A stretch of DNA of 64,000 bases from Sycobia sp. Sy_11 (lineage: Eukaryota > Arthropoda > Insecta > Hymenoptera > Epichrysomallidae), in the NCBI GenBank assembly GCA_018907035.1, contig JACCIC010000048.1, forward strand, positions 2,809,501-2,873,500. Reading direction: 5' to 3'. Shown here one piece after another: positions 30,095 through 43,400 of the stretch; within the stretch, counting starts at the first letter, position 1; every line of letters begins with the position of its first letter. The notes beneath the pieces were generated by a model. It ran no database searches. It saw only the letters and a list, made by a program, of their open reading frames with translations, and had not been told where the DNA came from. Made by a program: the position numbers and the translations under genes.

Positions 30095-31384
30095 CGAGGG
30101 TGGATTGATAAGTTTCCGGCCTGACCAAGAGATGGCGCCACTAGGCCTACCTTGAGGTGGCATTCCATAGTACCATCCTTAGATAGCTTGTCGCTATCGT
30201 TTTAGTCCGATCGCCATGTTAGCTTAGGTTTCAGAGCAGGCTGAACAAGACGCCTCTATGTTTTTCGTAAAAATGGAAAAGCTGGAAAATCGTGCTGTCA
30301 TCAAATACATTTATTTGATGGAGTTAACGCCGAAGGAAATTAAAGGAGAGATGGACTCAACACTGTGGACATCCTCCCAATCATATTCAACCTTTAAGCA
30401 CTGGGTTTCCGAGTTGAAGAAGGGTCGTGTGAGCACCTTTGATGAGCCTCGCTCAGAACGCCCCATTGAGGTCACAACACCAGATATGATCGAAAAAATC
30501 CATCAAATAGTGCTGAAAGACCGCAGATTAAAAGTGGGTGAGATAACTGAGACCTGTAAGATGTCATATGAACGTGTACAAAATATGTTGCACCAACATT
30601 CGTATATGGAAAAGCTCTGTGCAAGATGGGTGCCGCATTTGCTAACAGTTGACCAAAAATTGATTCGAAAGAATATTTCTAGCGCCCATTTGGCGTTGTA
30701 TAAGCATAATCCAAGTGAATTTTTACGTTGATTCGTAACCGTTGACAAAACTTGGGTCCACCACTACACTCCTGAAATCATACAACAGTCTAAACAATGG
30801 ATTGGACCGGGGGAACTAACTCCAAAGAAGACAAAAACAATTTTTTCGGCGAACAAGGTTATGGCTACTGTTTTTTGGGGTGCAAAAGGTGTTCTATACA
30901 TTGATTACCTTGGAAAGGGTAAAACTATCACTGGTCAATACTACGCAGACTCATTGCAACGTTTGAGCCATAAAGTGAAAATTAAACGACCTCATCTGGC
31001 GAAGAAAAAAATCTTATTTCATCACGATAACGCACCAGCGCACGCGTCAATCGTTGCGATGGCTAAAATCAACGATCTGAAGTTTGAATTGATGCCGCAG
31101 CCTCCCTACTCTCCAGACCTAGCCCCGACTGACTATTATCTGTTTCCTAACCTCAAAAAATGGCTTGGCGGTAAGAGATTTGCGGATAATGAAGAAGTGA
31201 TCGAAGCTGTAAATGGGTATTTTGAGGAGTTTGATGAATCAGTCTATAGATATGGCATTACTAGACTAGACCACCGCCATGGGAAATGTATCAGCCTTGG
31301 AGGAGATTATGTTGAGAAATAAAAAAAAATTCTTAAAAACGTTGCTTTTCTTGGTCAGGCCGGAAACTTATCAATCTACCCTCG
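30095..31384 (+). mobile_element. Mariner element with 36-bp TIRs
   Basis: A 1290-bp element between TA dinucleotides (30093-30094, 31385-31386). The inverted ends start CGAGGGTGGATTGATAAG and CGAGGGTAGATTGATAAG and match over 36 bases with one difference. Same family as the minus-strand element at 56283-57590. Confidence 0.95.
30258..31322 (+). pseudogene. Mariner transposase (DD34D), single stop
   Basis: A 354-codon frame interrupted only by TGA at 30729-30731, in a context where relatives have Arg (CGA to TGA). It has an N-terminal helix-turn-helix region (VIKYIYLMELTPKEIK, then SERPIEVTTPDMIEKIHQI), the linker WVPHLLTVDQK, and catalytic residues in VDKTWVHHY, HHDNAPAH and APTDYYLF with 34 residues between the last two. 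All catalytic Asp residues are present. Apart from the one stop the gene looks intact. Confidence 0.9.
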
Positions 31385-31386
31385 TA

Positions 31387-34300
31387 TAATAATATTAAGT
31401 GACAACGAATGCATGGGTCTGATATGTAGAAAAATCAAATGTAAAAGTCATGTTGTATTTAGTACATAACACCAAATAAAAATAGACTCTAGTCTATCAT
31501 ATTATTAAGCATAATTTCTTTATCACATATTTAATAGAAAACTTGGTCAACACGTTTTAAAAATATCTGAATTTAACAGATATGAAAAGGAGTCGAGACG
31601 CCGGTAAATAGGAAAATATCTGCGATGCATATTACTACAAAGAGTGGCGACGCAGACCTTAATCGTCCGTAATCGAACCAACCAGACTCAAATTACTATC
31701 TTATGAGAGTTTATGGCTTTTTCTTTCTCAAGTGATTTTTTGATACATTATTTAGGCAAAGTTTAAATAATCCAACAATATTCAATAAAATGGAATAAAA
31801 GTAGGATAATAAAGGGTAATATAAGATGATCCATTTGAATATAATATCTTAATTTTAATGGTTTTAATGATTTTTCAACATTTAATAACAGCTCATGACT
31901 GGCAAATACAAGATTACAATTTAACTATTTTTTTAAGTAACAAAATTATAGGCATTTTGGAAACGTGGAAAATTATCCACTTCAATGCTAAAAGTAATTG
32001 GATCTCTGCAATTTGGCCGATTAAATCCTTCTGAGGTACGTATTTTTTACTTGACTAGTTCATATAACAGCTTTATAAATTTTAATAACTTTTGTCGGCT
32101 TTATACATCAGATGTTAATATCACCGTTTTTGCTATACTGCATAACGCCACTGACTGTAACATTTTTAATCAAAGAAAATTCCTTGTATGCAGACGCAAG
32201 ATTTCATAATATTAGAAACAAAAATTATTAGGTACTACATAATCAATTTTCGGTCTCTAATTTACAGTTTTCTTTATTCAAAAATATTAGAGCTAATAAA
32301 TTATTTCAATAATCACAAAATGATATTAATTGCTTTAAAAAATACTAAAACTAAATAATCTAATTTTTTGGAGTATATTGTTTTCAGTCTGAAAATAAGT
32401 TTTTTGATAGAATAAATTCTCTTTACATTTAAACGAATTTATTTTATGTTTTTAAATCCTACATAAGAGTATTTGATTTTATGTTGAATTATTTCTTTAA
32501 TTGAATATTATTTTTTATATTGTATTTAATAATTTTAATCAGTTTAACTGCTCAATTTATAATCTACAATTGTATAAATTTATAGAACAATAGATATTTA
32601 TTTATTTCAATTTATAATTCATTATTATAGCCGGCGTTATAAACATAGTTATTATAAATTTTATTTTTAGAACTTAACTAAAAGGTCTATAAAGCTTAAA
32701 TATTATTATATCATCCAGTGAATTATATATCTAATGATTGTGATTATCTTGGGTAAATTACATTATATGTAACAATGTACATATGTAAAAATGTTATTGC
32801 TACTCTAGGTATTTCCACTGCCTAATAATTTTTTGTTTATTTAATTTGCAAATTTAAATAAATTTAATAATTTTTAAAAGTTTGCTAATATACAAGTATA
32901 ATAAAAATTTTTTATATTATTTACAATATAATATTTCTCTATGAATGAATTTGTAGTTTATATTAAGTAGTCAGTGGATATTCAGAATATAGCTGTATAA
33001 CCTTTTACTTATTTACACGTATTGTGAATGATGAAAACATCTTTCGATTTATTAAAATTATACACCTTATATAGATTTGGCACATATTATACAATGTAAT
33101 TTTATTAGTAATCAAATCGTACTTAAATCATGCATCATTTGTTAAGAAACTATCATCTTATAAGACTTATAGTAAACGTATAAATGCGTTATCAAACATG
33201 TTTAATAAAACCATGCGATAATTTTAGATAATAAAAAATTTTGCTATCTATCTCATACTCGTTCAAATTTTTCTAAAATTTGTTCCTATGTTTATTATCA
33301 TGAACATTCTGACGTTTCTAGACAAAATAAATTTTTTAATATAATTTAGAACGAAGATGGATAATTAAATCGAACATTTTGAAAAATAATAAAAGATTAT
33401 TTACAATTCTGTATGTAAAATATTGGGAAATCTTTTAAAAAATGTATAACATATGCAGAGAAGGCTGTTTGTAAATTATTGAATACATTTTTGAATTTGA
33501 GTTTTAATTTTTTAAAAGAATATAACCAATTAATTGAAATTCTTATACTCCCTTAAGATTTCTATTATTCTAGTATGTTAGAAATTCTTATTTAAGTGAC
33601 AATATATAATAAAAAATAAGATAAAATTCTCTATGCATACAAGAAATATTAATGGAAAGTTGATAAATATTCGCTTCTGAGATAGGCAAGGCAATCATGT
33701 TGCAATGCAATCTCGATGCACACATAAGTTATAAATATATTATTTTAGCTTGAATAGTTGGATTGTGCGAATTCAATAGAATATTTACGGTATTCATAAG
33801 TGTTTTCAATTGCTCCTAAATTAATTTATATCTTTCAATTCTTATTTTTATTATATATACAAAATTTATGCAATTAGACAATTATTTAAAGATATTAACA
33901 TATCCTTATATACCTTTTTTCAGAATTTTTGAAGACTTCGTTCATTATTTTTTATTTTATTTTTTGTCTCAAGATTTGCAGTAATAATTTGAGTAAGAGA
34001 TGGAATACATGAAGGATAAAAATAAATATGCCAGATTAAAACAAATTTTCGAGATTCTGTTATTTTGAACTGTTAGATATAGGTCAAAATATAGATTCAA
34101 ATTAATTCAAAGATTATTTCAAATACTTTACAGAAATATTTTTTAAGCGAGTAGCTATAAATACATGGATACTTCGAGTAAAATACAATTTATTTGATCG
34201 ATTTCGACGATTGAGCCATTGTTTATATTTGCGTTGCTATGTTATATTATTATTTAGGCGTTAAATAATTTTGTAACTTAATTTTAAATGCAAATAAATA

Positions 34301-34520
34301 ATGAACACAATTCTGATATTATTAATCCGACTTTATTTTTCACTCAACCCCGGCATAGATAGCATATATGTTTCAGATTGCTCCTCTAGTTGTTAATCTT
34401 CATTTATTTTATATTTATTTACTAAGTATTTATTAAAATTTAGTATAGTTTTTTACGTCAATTTTTTTAATGCCCTAATATTAATGAAAATTAAATAAAG
34501 CTATGTATATGTATGTATGC
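31387..34520. other. 3.1 kb AT-rich interval without genes
   Basis: Very AT-rich. No coding frame above background and no RNA gene or repeat structure recognised. It may contain introns or intergenic DNA of a host locus. Confidence 0.6.
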
Positions 34521-34818
34521 ATGCATGATTTTTATTTTTGATTCCCACCGTTAGCGTTTTTCGTATTTCGTACACTGTACAGAGCTTCAGCTCGAGATCA
34601 ACGAAACACCGCTAGTAAATAACTTAGAATAATAGAATGTACAAGTAGGCTGGTGTATACATCTCGAGGAACAAGGGCATTTGTACAAATGATTTATACG
34701 TTGTAAATATGAGTCCTTTTTAGCCGGCTTGTCTTGCGGCACCGCCGCCGTCGGCGTCGTCGTCGCCAGACAGGAAGGGAGAGCATCAATTGTGTGGTTG
34801 TCGGCCGCTCGGTCTGGC

Positions 34819-35070
34819 CTAAGAAGTCGAGGGCTCGGGGCTGGCATCGATGAAGTCGAGGTCCGGGCCGCCAGTCCCGGTACTCCAGCGCCTGCTCACG
34901 TGTGGTGAGCCGCTTATGCGGGCGCGCACGCTCGTCGTCGAGACACTAAGGCGGCTGCCGGAGCTCGGTCCATCACCAGAGCCGCAGATGCTCAGCCGCG
35001 ACGACCTGACGATGGGCCTGCTATCGTGAGTCTGGCAGAGGTTCACCGACACCTTCGAATCCGGTAGCCT
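34819..35070 (-). CDS. Candidate terminal exon of a host gene
   Basis: On the minus strand a GC-rich frame reads SKVSVNLCQTHDSRPIVRSS, then RLSICGSGDGPSSGSRL and DFIDASPEPSTS before TAG. It is preceded by an acceptor-like TTTCGACCCAG (ending near 35071). An AATAAA sits about 290 bases downstream (near 34526), compatible with a 3' UTR. The codon composition contrasts strongly with the AT-rich surroundings. The serine-rich, apparently disordered C-terminus is not recognised. It could be the last exon of a gene extending to the right, beyond the Gypsy insertion. Confidence 0.45.
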   Translation of the reverse strand, partial: RLPDSKVSVNLCQTHDSRPIVRSSRLSICGSGDGPSSGSRLSVSTTSVRARISGSPHVSRRWSTGTGGPDLDFIDASPEPSTS

Positions 35071-35139
35071 GGGTCGAAATGTTGTGGATTTCAAACATAA
35101 ATTTCGCTTATGTCTAACTATAGCAAATATTTAGAAACC

Positions 35140-35143
<4 letters not shown>

Positions 35144-35182
<39 letters not shown>
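35144..35182. repeat. (TA)n tract at the Gypsy insertion site
   Basis: TA repeats immediately precede the 5' LTR; matching TA repeats follow the 3' LTR at 50050-50107. Confidence 0.9.
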
Positions 35183-35185
<3 letters not shown>

Positions 35186-35574
35186 GACGAGCGTCACAAG
35201 GCACCCGCGCCGACTTGCCCAGGGAAGAACGACGACGCGCGCGCCATTTCGCGGACATGCAGACATTAAGGCGCTCGCGCGCGTCGTCGCGCCTTGTGCT
35301 CGGCACGGTCCCCCTCCTCTCTGTTCGTCTCGCACACGAACCGAGAGCCATGCCTCAGGTTGTTATACAACCACATCGCTGAAGAGATCAGAGATATAAA
35401 TAAATAAATAAATGAAATGAATAATTAAATAATTTAGAAATAATTAGAAATAAGAATAAATAATAGAACATTGTTGCGAATTAAATTTGCTAAATAATCC
35501 TGAAAATCGTTGACCTATGAAAATTTTTTTTTCTTCAATCCTCTAAAAATTTGGTCTGCTCACAGATTATGTAT

Positions 35575-36858
35575 TAGGAGTGTGAATAAGTCTTTCCCGT
35601 TTTTTGTAAGAGATGGCGCCACCAATACTGTGCGAGTATTCAATGGTTACATATGTCATAATCAAAGCTTATTCATATGTCAACAATTCCATACTAACAC
35701 ATTAGTTAAAATTTTTTCGCATCATAAATTTTTGATATCGTGAAAATGTCGAAATTTGAGCCGAGTCGACGTCATTTGCGGGAAGTTTCACTTTATTGGT
35801 TCAATTTGAAGAAATCTGCTGCCGAGACGCATCGATTGCTTCAGGAGGCTCATGGAGAAGGTTGTGTCGATGATTCAAGTGTTCGCGGATGGTTTCGACG
35901 CTTCAAAAGCGGTGATTTCGACGTGGAAGACAAGGAGCGTTCCGGGCGGCCGCAAATCTTTGAAGATCGAGAATTGGCGACTTTGCTTGATGAAGATTCT
36001 TGTCAAACGCAAGAAGAACTTGCTGAAGCATTGGGAGTTGAGCGAACAACCATTTCCAAGCGTTTGAAAGCCATGGGAATGATCCAAAAGCAAGGAAATT
36101 GGGTGCCGTACGAACTGAAGCTGAGAGACGTCGAACGGCGTTTTTCACTTGCGAACAGCTGCTTCAGCGACATAAAAGAAAGGGTTTTCTGCATCGTATC
36201 GTGACTGGCGATGAAAAGTGGATACGTTACGATAATCCGAAGCGAAGAAAATCATGGGGACTACCCGGCCATGCATCATCATCGACGGCCAAGCCAAATA
36301 TTCATGGCGCCAAGCTCATGCTCTGTATATGATGGGACCAGCGAGGTGTGGTTTACTATGAGCTTCTGAAACCGAATGAAAGGATCACAGGCGAGGTCTA
36401 TCGACGACAATTGATGCGTTTGAGCCGCGCACTGCGAGAAAAACGGCCACAATACTCCGACAGGCACGACAAAGTTATTTTGCAACATGATAATGCTCGC
36501 CCACATGTTGCACCGCCGGTGAAAACATACTTAGAAACGCTCAAATGGGAAGTCCTATTCCACCCGCCGTATAGTCCAGACGTTGCTCCGTCTGATTACC
36601 ATCTCTTCAGATCGATGACGCATGGCCTAGCTGACCAGCACTTCCATTCCTACGAGGAAGCCAAAAAATGGGTGGATGACTGGATAGAGGCCAAACCGGT
36701 CGAATTTTTTCGCAACGGGATTCGTATATTGCCCGAAAGATGGGAAAAAGTTGTAGCTAGCGATGGCCAATACTTTCAATAATTCATTTGTAACCATTTT
36801 TTCACAATAAAGGCTCAAAATTTGAAAAAAAACGGGAAAGACTTATTCACATACCTGA
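35575..36858 (+). mobile_element. Mariner A, first of a tandem pair
   Basis: TA-flanked (35573-35574, 36859-36860). Ends start TTAGGAGTGTGAATAAGTC and, inverted, TCAGGTATGTGAATAAGTC. Nearly identical to mariner B, which starts 24 bases after it ends. The site without the insertion is preserved in the 3' LTR near 48212. Confidence 0.95.
35746..36782 (+). pseudogene. Mariner A transposase (DD34D), frameshifted
   Basis: The frame starts at ATG 35746 (MSKFEPSRRHLREVSLYWF). It has helix-turn-helix blocks (VRGWFRRFKSGDFDVEDKE, EELAEALGVERTTISKRLK) and catalytic residues in VTGDEKWIRYDN, ILQHDNARPH and APSDYHLF. One T is missing from the run at 36141-36145 (five versus six in mariner B), shifting the frame. 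A TGA at 36330-36332 replaces a Trp codon. Not functional. Confidence 0.93.
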
Positions 36859-36882
36859 TAATTTATAGATTATATTATATTA

Positions 36883-38167
36883 TTAGGAGTGTGAATAAGT
36901 CTTTCCCGTTTTTTGTAAGAGATGGCGCCACCAATACTGTGCGAGTATTCAATGGTTACATATGTCATAATCAAAGCTTATTCATATGTCAACAATTCCA
37001 TACTAACATATTAGTTTAAATTTTTTTGCATCATAAATTTTTGATATCGTGAAAATGTCGAAATTTGAGCCGAGTCGACGTCATTTGCGGGAAGTTTCAC
37101 ATTATTGGTTCAATTTGAATTAATCTGCTGCCGAGACGCATCGATTGCTTCAGGAGGCTTATGGAGAAGGTTGTGTCGATGATTCAAGTGTTCGCGGATG
37201 GTTTCGACGCTTCAAAAGCGGTGATTTCGACGTGGAAGACAAGGAGCGTTCCGGGCGGCCGCAAATCTTTGAAGATCGAGAATTGGCGACTTTGCTTGAT
37301 GAAGATTCTTGTCAAACGCAAGAAGAACTTGCTGAAGCATTGGGAGTTGACCGAACAACCATTTCCAAGCGTTTGAAAGCCATGGGAATGATCCAAAAGC
37401 AAGGAAATTGGGTGCCGTACGAACTGAAGCTGAGAGACGTCGAACGGCGTTTTTTCACTTGCGAACAGCTGCTTCAGCGACATAAAAGAAAGGGTTTTCT
37501 GCATCGTATCGTGACTGGCGATGAAAAGTGGATACGTTACGATAATCCGAAGCGAAGAAAATCATGGGGACTACCCGGCCATGCATCATCATCGACGGCC
37601 AAGCCAAATATTCATGGCGCCAAGCTCATGCTCTGTATATGGTGGGACCAGCTAGGTGTGGTTTACTATGAGCTTCTGAAACCGAATGAAAGGATCACAG
37701 GCGAGGTCTATCGACGACAATTGATGCGTTTGAGCCGCGCACTGCGAAAAAAACGGCCACAATACTCCGACAGGCACGACAAAGTTATTTTGCAACATGA
37801 CAATGCTCGCCCACATGTTGCACCGCCGGTGAAAACATACTTAGAAACGCTCAAATGGGAAGTCCTACCCCACCCGCCGTATAGTCCAGACGTTGCTCCG
37901 TCTGATTACCAAATCTTCAGATCGATGACGCATGGCCTGGCTGACCAGCACTTCCATTCCTACGAGGAAGCCAAAAAATGGGTGGATGACTGGATAGAGG
38001 CCAAACCGGTCGAATTTTTTGGCAACGGGATTCGTATGTTGCCAGAAAGATGGGAAAAAGTTGTAGCTAGCGATGGCCAATACTTTCAATAATTCATTTG
38101 TAACCATTTTTTCACAATAAAGGCTCAAAATTTGAAAAAAACGGGAAAGACTTATTCACATACCTGA
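36883..38167 (+). mobile_element. Mariner B, second of a tandem pair
   Basis: TA-flanked (36881-36882, 38168-38169), inserted in the (TTATA)n part of the Gypsy LTR. Same inverted ends as mariner A. Confidence 0.95.
37055..38092 (+). pseudogene. Mariner B transposase (DD34D), early stop only
   Basis: A 345-codon transposase with one visible lesion: TAA at 37121-37123 (codon 23), where mariner A has a sense codon. The remaining 322 codons are open. Both helix-turn-helix blocks and the triad in VTGDEKWIRYDN, ILQHDNARPH and APSDYQIF are present. The block that is DYHLF in mariner A is DYQIF here, next to the third Asp. Confidence 0.93.
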
Positions 38168-38648
38168 TATATTATATTATATTATATTATATTAGATTAG
38201 ATTAGATTATAGATTATAATTATAAATAAATGAAATGAATCATTAAAATAAATAGCGGTAATTAGGAATACGTAGAATAAAATAAATTAAATAGAGATAA
38301 TTAAGAATAAGGATAAATAAATAGCACAAGTTAGCGGTAATTAGGAATACTTAGGATAAACTAAAACAAATAGAAGTAATTAGAAATAAGAAGAAATAAT
38401 AGGACATTGTTGCTAAGTAAAATTGCTAAATATTTGGTCTGCTCACAAATTATGTAATTTATAGGATTGAAGGAGTGCTAAGTTTTTATATATATACTGA
38501 ATGAAAGTTAATGCTTTCATTCAAAGTTTAATAATTGCTCACTAGACGTAGAAAGAATACGGATAATAATTATAACTTTTTTTTTTTCTTTAATATATAT
38601 AACTTTAATATACATTTGTCATGGAATGCACATAAGACGTGGTTAAGT

Positions 38649-40400
38649 ATGAATAGTATTTTTCTTGAAAAATTTCTTGAAGCTGACCTTCAAATGGACT
38701 TCTGACCAATCCGGGAAACTGTAGATTAACTTTAAGTAATATTACTTAGTCACATTACAGTTCCTATCTGAATATTTTTTCTATGAGTACTTAATCGAAC
38801 CTCTCAAAATTACTCGGATATCTAACTATGAAAACTGTAATATGTGTGCATGTGTGCGCTACAGTGCACTCATCCTTAAGATTTACAAAAATTAGAGATT
38901 CAAGAACTTATTATTGATCTGAACTTTTTACAGTTTCGAAAACCATCAACTATTTCTTTTTATAAATCATCTTTATCGGTATAAATATAAACTATTCTAA
39001 TACACAAAAAAGGGTAAGACTTGATATCCAAGCAAAAAAAAAAAAAAAAAAATAGGCTTTACAAATGGTCTAATTTGCTGTCTAAAAAAAATTTGTAATT
39101 ACTGATTAGAGTAAATTTTGAAATACCTTAACCTCCACAAAACTTAGAATATTAATGTAATAGGCATTTTTCTTAATCCGTGATGAGCTTGATTCGCTAT
39201 ATTATCATACAATCCGATTTGTTGTATCCAATCTGTGACTAACAGAAGAGTTATTGTTAATCTATAGCTAAATTTATTATATAGAGAGTATAGAGGTTTC
39301 ATAGGCTGTAGCTCTATTATTTTTTTTATATCAAATTAAAATTTTTGTTGATTTACTCAAAAAAAAAACTTTTTTTGTTACGAAACTGAAATTTGGATCT
39401 AAGCTTGTAAAACGTGTTCGTTTTAATATTATAAACTTTATAATACTTTATAAACTTGATAATAATTTATAAATTTTGAACAAATGACGACCTGTTGCCT
39501 CGTCAATAGGTAAATATTTTTTCTTTAAAGAACATTAATCCTTTAGTGTATTTTTGTAGTTGCAGCCTCCTCTTCACTTGATGTTATACATAAATTGATG
39601 TATTATTGCTACTGGTTCTCAATGCGATTTTAATGACTTATTGGCGTTCTTTGTTAAATTAACTTTAAAAAAAAAAAAAAAACAAAACCGCAAAATCGTA
39701 AACAACGATGTCCTTTTTAACGGCGCAAGGCGAAGTAATTAAGAAAGATAAAAAGGTTTATGCTTATTAAAGCACTTCCGTCTCATTATATTCTGCGCTG
39801 TAAAAGTTTCAAAGAAATTATTTAAGGAGATATGAAGTAGAAATACTACAGGAATACGACTGAAAAGTTTACATACCCTTATAAACTATCATAAAAATTT
39901 CGTTCTTTTCGAATCGGGAGACGAGCCTGGGGCATGGTAGCCCTAACTTAACTGTTGATTGAGGTACGTTACTGATTTCATTATATGTTACACATTTACT
40001 ATTGATTGATTTGATCACTGACTGTCACGCATTATTATAATTCTATATATATTTACATCTTTGCTAATGTCCATCGGACAATTCCGATCGCTTGCCAGCC
40101 ACCTCGCGTTGTTTCCCCTTTTCAGGAAGATAAGTCCGAATTGAATCTAAAAATCCACGATCGGGTGGAATTGGCAAGAATAGTGGATCAGATTACGGAA
40201 GAGATCGAAATACCTAGACGAGATAGTATCGACGGTGTTGTAAAACCGAAAGTTGAAATCTTGCTCGTCGAGTTTGTTTTTCTCTCTCATTCGATCCCTT
40301 CTAGGTACAAAAAGTAAGGTAATCGCCAGATTTATGTGATTTAATTGATAAATGTTATAATTTGAAATTCATTGTAAACGATCCCGCTGGCACGCGATTC
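38649..40400. other. Unexplained interval between LTR fragment and gag
   Basis: AT-rich, with A/T homopolymers at 39035 and 39670. No coding frame recognised. A GC-richer leader-like part starts near 40080. A normal LTR end and primer-binding site were not found, so this stretch may have replaced the missing half of the 5' LTR. Confidence 0.5.
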
Positions 40401-40414
40401 GGTCCCATACCCGT

Positions 40415-43400
40415 TTGCCTCCCACACACGTGCACCCCCGTTTTTCGTCCGCTATCCCGCCTCCGTTTGACGATTCCCGACGGCGAAGTAGATCGCGTTT
40501 CGAACCGGGCAATCGTACACAGGAGCGAATGGACGAGGCAGAATCTCGAGAAGTGACCATGGCGTCCGTGAAGAGCGATGCGAGCAACGCGTCTCTGGAG
40601 CTGATTATGGACCAGTACGAGGGGGCCTGGGCGATGTACGGTCGGACTTGCCGTCTAGACCAGGACCAGCTAAAGGCCGCCTTAAGCTCGCTAGGTGCAA
40701 GTACGCACGGTGACCGTCATACGCTACAGAGACGCCTTCTAAGGGCTGAGCTCCGTAATCAGGACCCGTCCCTAGAGATATCCTGGACCACGGAGAACGA
40801 GGAAGATCGGGACTCGTCGCCTACGCGCGGAGTGGACCAGACCCGAGTCGTGGACGACTCCCTCGTCGATAAGCGCCGTAGATGGATAGGACGTGGGCGT
40901 GGACGCCCGATGACCACCCTGGACGAGCTGGAGATTCCGGGACGGGCAACCCCACCGACGACGGTGGGGGTGAACCCTTTCGAGAGTCTACGGACTTCGC
41001 CGCCCACGGCCGCGCAGTTATTCCCGGCAGGGCTGTGACGGTCACCGCGACGACGTGCACTACCACCACGCCAAAGTACACCACTGCGGGGAACACCCTT
41101 CCAAAGTCAGACTCCCAATCGGTTACGATCAACCCGGAGGTGGTGTCAACGGTCAGCCTGACAGACCAGTCGGGTTCGTTGCGCTGTCTAGAAGATCAAA
41201 AACGGGTGGCCGGTCTGAAAATGGATCACATCCTCCAGATGGCCATGGAACGCAATGAAGAAGAACGGCTGCGGTTACAGGACGAGATGGATCGTCGATC
41301 AATCCTGTCACAGTTCGACCAGCAGTGTCGGCGCCGTAGCGTTTCGCCCCAGTCGCAAACGACTCAACGAGTGATCGGCGATGGCAGGAGCATCGCCCGC
41401 AACGTATCAGGTCCTCGCGCCAGGGAGGAGGTCGACGACGACGCAAACTTGGCGTCTGACGAGGACAGTCAGCACGGAGGAGGCGATCGGCCCGAAGCCA
41501 CGCGCACACCTACCCCCAGGACGGGAACTAGCAAAGTAGGTCGGACCGAAAGCAGAGCCGCAGAATACGGACCGACCGTGACGCGAGAACGCTCGCTGAC
41601 CGAACGGACCGGAAATCCTGGCCGAGATTGTTGTCCGCCACCACCTCCCGTCCGCAACACTAGCCTAGAACGGGACACAGTGAGGCCAACCTCGCCCCCG
41701 TGTGCGTGTGCACACGGGAGCAGTCGGGGTTACGGACAGCACTCGCCAGCGAGAATCCTAAAGGACTGGGGTATCAAGTTCTCGGGGACCGACCAGGAGT
41801 ATCCGGAAGAATACCTCGCGGACCTCGAAGAGTGTATCTACACTATATTCAGCCCGCTTGACGGAGAGGGAATTGATCAGGGCGATCCCCAGTACCCTGA
41901 AGGGAGATGCTAAGCAGTGGTATCGATCTATACGGGCGGAGACCAATAGCTGGGCAGCCTTTGAAGAGGCGTTCAGGCTTAGATTCATCAATCAGCTGGG
42001 CGAGGACGACCTTCGAAGGGAACTTTATTCGAGGACCCAGGACCGCAGCGAGACCGTCGCCACCTTCGTCGCCAAGTTCAGACACATTGTCTCGTACTTC
42101 CGGAGACCGCCGCCGTTGAGCGAGCAGGTGATGGTCGCTGCCAACAACTTACGACCAGAGTATCAGGTCTACATGGTAGGCAAGACGTTCACCAATTTTA
42201 CCGAATTAACACGCTATGGCCTCGAGATAGAGCGAACCATGGAGCTCCAAAACCGGTGGAGCGCACCACCAGCGAAGGACAAGATGAGACTTCGTAGCGC
42301 TGCTCCCGCCGTAGCTAAGGTTAAGGCAACGAAGGTCGCGGCCATCACGCAGAGTGATAGAGGCCGAAGGATTGAGTCGGCCGATAGTGAAGGATACAAG
42401 GAGACACGGAGGAGGACCAAAGGAGCGAAAGCCAAGGTCAGAGAGGTAGCGGCCGTACAGGGACCAGTGGAGACCCAGACGCCAAGACCGTTGGTAACGA
42501 CCAAACCGGAGAGACCGCAGAGCTACGCTGCAGCCGTGAGACGGCCGTCTCCCAACGCATCGCGATAACGGCCAAGAAGTTGGGAAGCACAGCAGCCAAG
42601 GATCCGATCACCACAACGTCCGAGTCGCCGTTTCGAAGACAATGGTCGGTGGCAGAATCGTGGCCGCGAGGAGACTCGGAGAAGCTCGCCGCCAGCGCGC
42701 GACAGGGAAGACGGACGGTTCTACGGTTCGTGCTTCCACTGTAGATCAGTAGGACACCGGGCGGCGAACTGCCCGAGCATCTCATGCTACCGGTGTCATC
42801 AACGCGGCCATTATGCCACCGACTGCCCGAGTAGTCGGAGAAGCACGCTGTCGTGCCAATGGTGCGGCCGAGAGGGAGTTGCAATCTGTGACTGTCCTGA
42901 TTGCGCCCCCCTCTGTACGAGGTTGGGAAACGAGTGGACGGGGGGACGCAACAGTCCCGCAACCCCCCGTTCACCCGCGGGACGCCGTTAGGACCGAGCC
43001 CCATGCCGGAGTCCAAGGGAGCCATCCCGAAGAAAAAGGAAGCCCCTAAGCGGTGACGTCCAGCCGCAAGTCAAGCGTGAACCGGAGAAGCCTGCGTTTG
43101 AGGCAGCCGATCAAGTGGAGCATACGAGGCTAGAGCGAAAGGTACCGAAGGAGAACACCGGAGTCCGGTGTGAGGGGCGAGAGAATCGTGAGATCGAAGA
43201 TTGTTGGATAGGTCAAGTGCAGATCGGGGAGTCCCCGAGGGAGCGGCATACCGTGGGAGCAAAGTGGTATGCGGAGGAGAGACCGTGTATAGTAAGACCG
43301 CCCCGACCAACGATAGATGCGAGAGAAGCGTCCGAAGCCAAGAGTGCCCCGCAGAATGCTAACTACGGATTAAACGAAGTATTGAAGAAATTAGAGTTCC

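Larger units (their letters stand above)
35183..38648 (+). repeat. Gypsy element 1, 5' LTR (partial, interrupted by two mariners)
   Basis: Without the mariners, about 0.9 kb closely matches the first 0.9 kb of the 3' LTR (47831-48742). Similarity stops after CACATAAGACGTGGTTA. The remaining 1.3 kb of the 3' LTR, including its TATA box and AATAAA, has no counterpart here. The 5' LTR therefore appears truncated or recombined. Confidence 0.8.

Noticed and set aside
31387..34520. Hidden RNA gene or promoter
   Set aside because: Scanned for tRNA-like boxes, inverted repeats and coding frames; nothing beyond AT-rich background.
34587..34847. 86-codon minus ORF after the candidate exon
   Set aside because: Lies in the presumed 3' UTR and reads as low-complexity Ala/Pro/Thr without domain features.
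41153..43310. Long minus-strand ORFs opposite gag
   Set aside because: Antisense shadows of GC-rich gag/pol sequence; the plus strand carries the recognisable domains. The same applies to minus ORFs opposite 46.7-47.7 kb.
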